Below are positions 61,127-64,000 of a stretch of DNA of 64,000 bases, one piece after another (the stretch's first letter is position 1; each line of letters opens with the position of its first letter). The notes below the pieces were generated by a model. That model saw only the letters and a program-made list of their open reading frames with translations, did not search any database and had not been told where the DNA came from. This stretch comes from Donghicola eburneus (GTDB lineage Bacteria > Pseudomonadota > Alphaproteobacteria > Rhodobacterales > Rhodobacteraceae): positions 153,448 through 217,447 of the forward strand of contig NZ_FOXY01000008.1 in NCBI RefSeq assembly GCF_900115865.1. The letters run 5' to 3'. Position numbers and translations under genes: made by a program.

Positions 61127-62140
61127 TTAGAGCTCCGACTTCACGCCTTCAGCCGCTTCTTCGGACACCCAGCCAGTCCAGATCTCGGGGTATGTCTCAA
61201 GGAAGTGGTAGGCTGCGTCTTCGCCAGTCGCCTGGTTCTCGTTCATGTAGACCAGCATCTCGTTCATGATTTCGCCGGGGAAAACACGGCTTTTCAGGTA
61301 ATCAACGGCGATGCCGCCTTCCTGCATCAGACGATCGGTGATGATGCTGTGAACTTCGGACTCGGTGTACGACGAAGGCTGCGGGTCGAGGCATTCCTGT
61401 TCGGGCTTCACGATGCAGCCGTCCCAGTTTTCGCTGCCGGCCCATTCGGTTTCCCACTCAAGCATCTGCAGCTTGTATTTGCCGATGATCGCGGTCGGAG
61501 CCCAGTAGTAGCCGAACCATGGCTCGTCACGCTCGACAGCCTTGGCGATCGAGCCGTCCAGACCTGCGGCCGAGCCGGGATCGACGAGGGTCCAGCCCTT
61601 GTCTTCCATGTCAAAGGCGCGGAAGAGGTTCGCGTTCGAAAGCTGACAGCCCCAGCCTGCGGGGCAGCCCATGAAGGCACCCAGCGATTCATCTTCGGCG
61701 TAGGGGAACAGCTCGGGGTGCTCCAGCAGCTTTTCGACAGTGTCCAGCTCGGGGTGGTCTGCTGCGAATTTCTCGGTGACCCACCAGCCTTCACCCAGTC
61801 CGGTGATCGGGCCTTCGACGACCGAATGCAGGCGGCCTTCTTCCATGGCGGCCATCAGGGGGTCGCGCACAGCGTTGATCCACAGCTCGCCTGCGACGTC
61901 AGGCTCTCCCTTTTCATTCATCGAAGCAAAGGTGGTGGTGGTCGCGCCAGGGATCAGTTCGACATCGCAGCCATATCCTTCTTCGAGAATGAGTTTGTCT
62001 ACGTTCGCCATCAGTTCCGCCGAGGCCCAGTTCATCTCGGCCATGGTCAGCTCGCCGCATTCGCTGGCCATCGCGCCGGATGCCAGTGCTGTGGTCATGC
62101 CAAAGACGGTGAGCGCGCCAAGTTTCTGAAGTTTCAACAT
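61127..62140 (-). CDS. proX: Glycine betaine-type ABC transporter substrate-binding protein
   Basis: A 337-residue periplasmic protein of the ProX/OpuAC family. The signal peptide (about 1-25) ends GAMASEC. Mature features are MAEMNWASAELMANVDKLIL, EGYGCDVELIPGATTTT, GEGWWVTEKFA and GYYWAPTAIIGKY; aromatic residues there would form the quaternary-amine cage. The start at 62140 is chosen from an ATGATG pair because the GGGAGGG ribosome site directly abuts the first ATG. First gene of proX-proW-proV. Ligand could be glycine betaine, choline or DMSP; betaine favoured. Confidence 0.92.
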   Translation of the reverse strand: MLKLQKLGALTVFGMTTALASGAMASECGELTMAEMNWASAELMANVDKLILEEGYGCDVELIPGATTTTFASMNEKGEPDVAGELWINAVRDPLMAAMEEGRLHSVVEGPITGLGEGWWVTEKFAADHPELDTVEKLLEHPELFPYAEDESLGAFMGCPAGWGCQLSNANLFRAFDMEDKGWTLVDPGSAAGLDGSIAKAVERDEPWFGYYWAPTAIIGKYKLQMLEWETEWAGSENWDGCIVKPEQECLDPQPSSYTESEVHSIITDRLMQEGGIAVDYLKSRVFPGEIMNEMLVYMNENQATGEDAAYHFLETYPEIWTGWVSEEAAEGVKSEL

Positions 62141-62388
62141 CATCCCTCCCAAGGGGTTTGCTTTTCGCTTTTGCCGAGTGGTCCCCGACGATCATTGAAC
62201 ATCGGCGCCGCATTCTGCGAGTGCAAAATCGCGACACCGTGATGTCGGAAACAGACCATATGTTTTCAGAGGTGTAAAGGAATAGAGCGCGGCGGGCCTT
62301 GGGCCCAATCCATCTGCGCATGGGACAACGGCCTTTGGGTCAGGGCAAAGGCAATAAATCGATGGAGATGCGAGAAGAAATGGTCGGA
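62141..62388. promoter_or_regulatory. Intergenic region upstream of proX
   Basis: 248 bp containing the presumed osmotic promoter of the pro operon. I see GC-rich inverted sequence near 62296-62310 (GGGCCTTGGGCCC) but no convincing terminator for the Hsp70 gene or clear -35/-10 pair. Confidence 0.35.
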
Positions 62389-63639
62389 TCAGTCGTCCAT
62401 TTGTGACGCAGCTATCGCCAGACCATCAACGACTGCCGTAAATGCCTCTGACCTTTGCAAGGTCGCCGAGGGGCAAACTGCCTTGGCTTCGTCTTCGACC
62501 ATGGACATCAGGCTAGAGCCGCCCACTAGCACAATGGTGTCGATCTGTGTGGGCATCACGCCCGCCTCCATAAAGGTCTGGTAGAGCGCATTTCGCATCT
62601 TCTCGCGTTGCCCTTCGAGGGCGGCGTTCATGCTGCCCTTAGTGATCGGGGCAGCGAGTCCCGGTTCGACAAAGCCCATCTGAATTTGGGTTCCGGACTG
62701 ACCTGTATTTGCGCCGATCTTCCCTGCCTCGACCGCAAAGGCCAACTCATGCCCTAGCTGCTCTTTGATAACGGTATCAAGGCGGCTCATGGCGTCGGGG
62801 TCCTCGGCATGGCGCAACATGTCTTCGACCAGCTTCTCTGTGTCGCGAGAGTAGACAAAGGGGATCTTTGCCCATGTTGCCAAATCCGCGTAGATCGCGT
62901 TTGGCACCGGGAGCCGTCCATCGCCAAAGGTGCGTCGTAGAGTGCCCCCATAGCCGAGTAGTGGCATGGCATGGGTCATCGAAATTGCGTGGTCAAAATC
63001 CGTCCCGCCAAGGCGGACCCCGTGGCTGGCAAGAATCTGAATGTTGTCACCCTTGGCTTCAAAGATCGAGAAGTCTGACGTGCCGCCCCCGATATCTACG
63101 ATAAGGCCTCGTCCATTTATCTGTTGGTCTGCGCCATATGCATGGGCTGCTGCCTCGGGTTCGTTCATAAACGCGATCTCAGAGAAGCCAGCAGCGCGGT
63201 AACATGCCTCAAGATCTTCGAGTGCGCGTGCATCTTTGTCAGGGGCGCCGGAGTGGAAGTGTACAGGGCGGCCCGACAAAACGCGTTCGCAGCTATGCCC
63301 TGTCTGTTGTTCTGCTCGCTGCCTTATACGGGCTAGAAAAGCCGTAACCACATCTGCAATGGTGCGGCGCTGCCCACCAATCAACCTGCTCTCGTGAAAC
63401 AGGGGATCGCCAAGCACAGATTTCAGCGCGCGCATGTAGCGCCCCTCTTCCCCGTCGATCAAAGCCGAAGAGGCGGCTTGTCCATAGAGCATGGTTTTTG
63501 TCTCTGCGGGGAAAAACACAGCGGTGGGGATGGTATCTGCGCCAGCTTCCAAGGCGACTCGTGATAGCTGCCCGTCTTTGTAGGTTGCGGCTGCAGAGTT
63601 GGAAGTCCCGAAATCAATCCCGAGTCGGATGGCGGCCAT
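62389..63639 (-). CDS. YegD-like Hsp70 family chaperone
   Basis: A 416-residue Hsp70-type actin-fold protein lacking the peptide-binding C-terminal domain of DnaK. Phosphate-1 motif GIDFGTSNSAAA (7-18), phosphate-2 GLIVDIGGGTSDFSIFE, and the adenosine motif TIVLVGGSSLMSM are present, so it should bind ATP. NEPEAAAHAYG is the conserved connect segment. Length and motifs fit YegD. Client unknown. It stands alone between the pro operon and the right-end promoter region. Confidence 0.9.
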   Translation of the reverse strand: MAAIRLGIDFGTSNSAAATYKDGQLSRVALEAGADTIPTAVFFPAETKTMLYGQAASSALIDGEEGRYMRALKSVLGDPLFHESRLIGGQRRTIADVVTAFLARIRQRAEQQTGHSCERVLSGRPVHFHSGAPDKDARALEDLEACYRAAGFSEIAFMNEPEAAAHAYGADQQINGRGLIVDIGGGTSDFSIFEAKGDNIQILASHGVRLGGTDFDHAISMTHAMPLLGYGGTLRRTFGDGRLPVPNAIYADLATWAKIPFVYSRDTEKLVEDMLRHAEDPDAMSRLDTVIKEQLGHELAFAVEAGKIGANTGQSGTQIQMGFVEPGLAAPITKGSMNAALEGQREKMRNALYQTFMEAGVMPTQIDTIVLVGGSSLMSMVEDEAKAVCPSATLQRSEAFTAVVDGLAIAASQMDD

Positions 63640-63905
63640 GGTCTTTCCCTCGAATTTAGCAAAGCCATTGGCTAGCGCGCCGGACTTGGGGCATCAACCA
63701 AGAATACAAATGCTTTGCTGGTTTTGCTCTGCTCCGTAGTGGGCCTCTGCAGAGTGGCGTCCAATATCTGTCGCTCTGTTGGGTGAAGAACCCCTGTTTG
63801 TCGCGTTTCTCGCTATGTGATGTGCTTGTTCATTCGCTTGTTGCTGTTTGATTTTGAGTATTTTGGATTTTTTTGAGTTTTTTGGATTTTGTGTTGATTT
63901 GGGGG
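63640..63905. other. AT-rich intergenic region with tandem 19-bp repeats
   Basis: No gene seen. A T-rich direct repeat, TTTTGAGTATTTTGGATTT (63852-63870) and TTTTGAGTTTTTTGGATTT (63871-63889), differs at one position and lies just upstream of the rRNA-type promoter, where UP-element-like DNA would be expected. Confidence 0.5.
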
Positions 63906-63934
63906 TTGCGACTCTTTGTTGGTATCCGTAGAAG
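63906..63934 (+). promoter_or_regulatory. Probable rRNA operon promoter
   Basis: TTGCGA (63906-63911), 17-nt spacer, TAGAAG (63929-63934), followed by GC-rich leader sequence CCCCTCACCGG. The layout and leader resemble Rhodobacteraceae rrn promoters as I remember them. No rRNA gene is within the window; the mature 16S would lie beyond 64000. Confidence 0.5.
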
Positions 63935-63940
63935 GCCCCT

Positions 63941-64000
63941 CACCGGCGGCGCTGAGGCGCGGTTGGGGCGGACGGGACGGTCGGAAGGCTGGAAGGTTCG
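63941..64000 (+). other. Possible rRNA leader, cut by window end
   Basis: GC-rich sequence with GCGGCGCTGAGGCGC and repeated GGACGG/GGAAGG motifs, no ORF. Interpreted as 5' leader of a ribosomal operon by position only. Confidence 0.35.

Noticed and set aside
1..64000. Mobile elements, CRISPR arrays, tRNA genes
   Set aside because: No transposase, integrase, regularly spaced repeats or tRNA cloverleaf found by reading; composition is even across the window.

Overview
The window comes from an alphaproteobacterium, most likely a marine Rhodobacteraceae (Roseobacter-type) chromosome. This rests on the PhyR/NepR/EcfG general stress module, a FrcBCA-type sugar importer, NasST-controlled nitrate assimilation, a protocatechuate gene cluster containing a beta-keto acid cleavage enzyme, a TRAP transporter, and uniformly GC-rich coding sequence. 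I see no IS element, prophage, CRISPR array or tRNA. Genes are densely packed, with many ATGA or TAATG overlaps.

Layout. 1-4146 (+): end of a protocatechuate operon (pcaG partial, BKACE, pcaB, a CoA-transferase pair that looks like ScoAB rather than PcaIJ). 4200-9659: an orphan DeoR regulator and an RND efflux pair. 9715-15116: an inositol-monophosphatase-like gene, the frcBCA operon (-) and its divergent ROK regulator. 15117-29700 (-): a complete assimilatory nitrate block. nasT and nasS lie upstream. An RNA leader follows, with a two-hairpin ANTAR-type target and an attenuator. The long operon after it is nrtA, nrtB, nrtCD, globin, nirB, nirD, nasA, a TrpD2-like gene and cysG. Together these import nitrate, reduce it to ammonium and supply siroheme. 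29838-36526: the proteasome-like Anbu locus (transglutaminase/DUF2126, circularly permuted ATP-grasp, alpha-E, Anbu). 36551-37682: an ECF sigma/anti-sigma pair.

38196-46352 is a general stress island. PhyR, NepR, EcfG and a HisKA_2-type kinase sit among small stress genes (DUF1328, Dps, DUF883, YqjE-like, entericidin, a lipid kinase plus phosphoesterase). Five perfect GGAAC-N16/17-CGTT promoters lie directly upstream of these units. A sixth, near-perfect one precedes a structured 130-nt transcript that ends at a strong terminator. 46360-55532 (-) is a chemotaxis operon (hypothetical, cheY, cheA, cheW, mcp, cheW, cheR, cheB). It ends in a 580-residue coiled-coil protein with CheZ-like features. 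55780-58908 (-) is a TRAP transporter, 59126-62140 (-) a glycine-betaine-type ABC importer, and 62389-63639 (-) a YegD-like Hsp70. The right edge carries a probable rRNA-type promoter, so a ribosomal operon may start just outside.

The most interesting points are the BKACE plus SCOT variant of the beta-ketoadipate pathway, the readable NasT RNA target, the promoter-mapped EcfG regulon with a candidate sRNA, the Anbu locus, and the candidate CheY-P phosphatase at the end of the che operon. All calls were made by eye from sequence and recalled family features; no database search was run.
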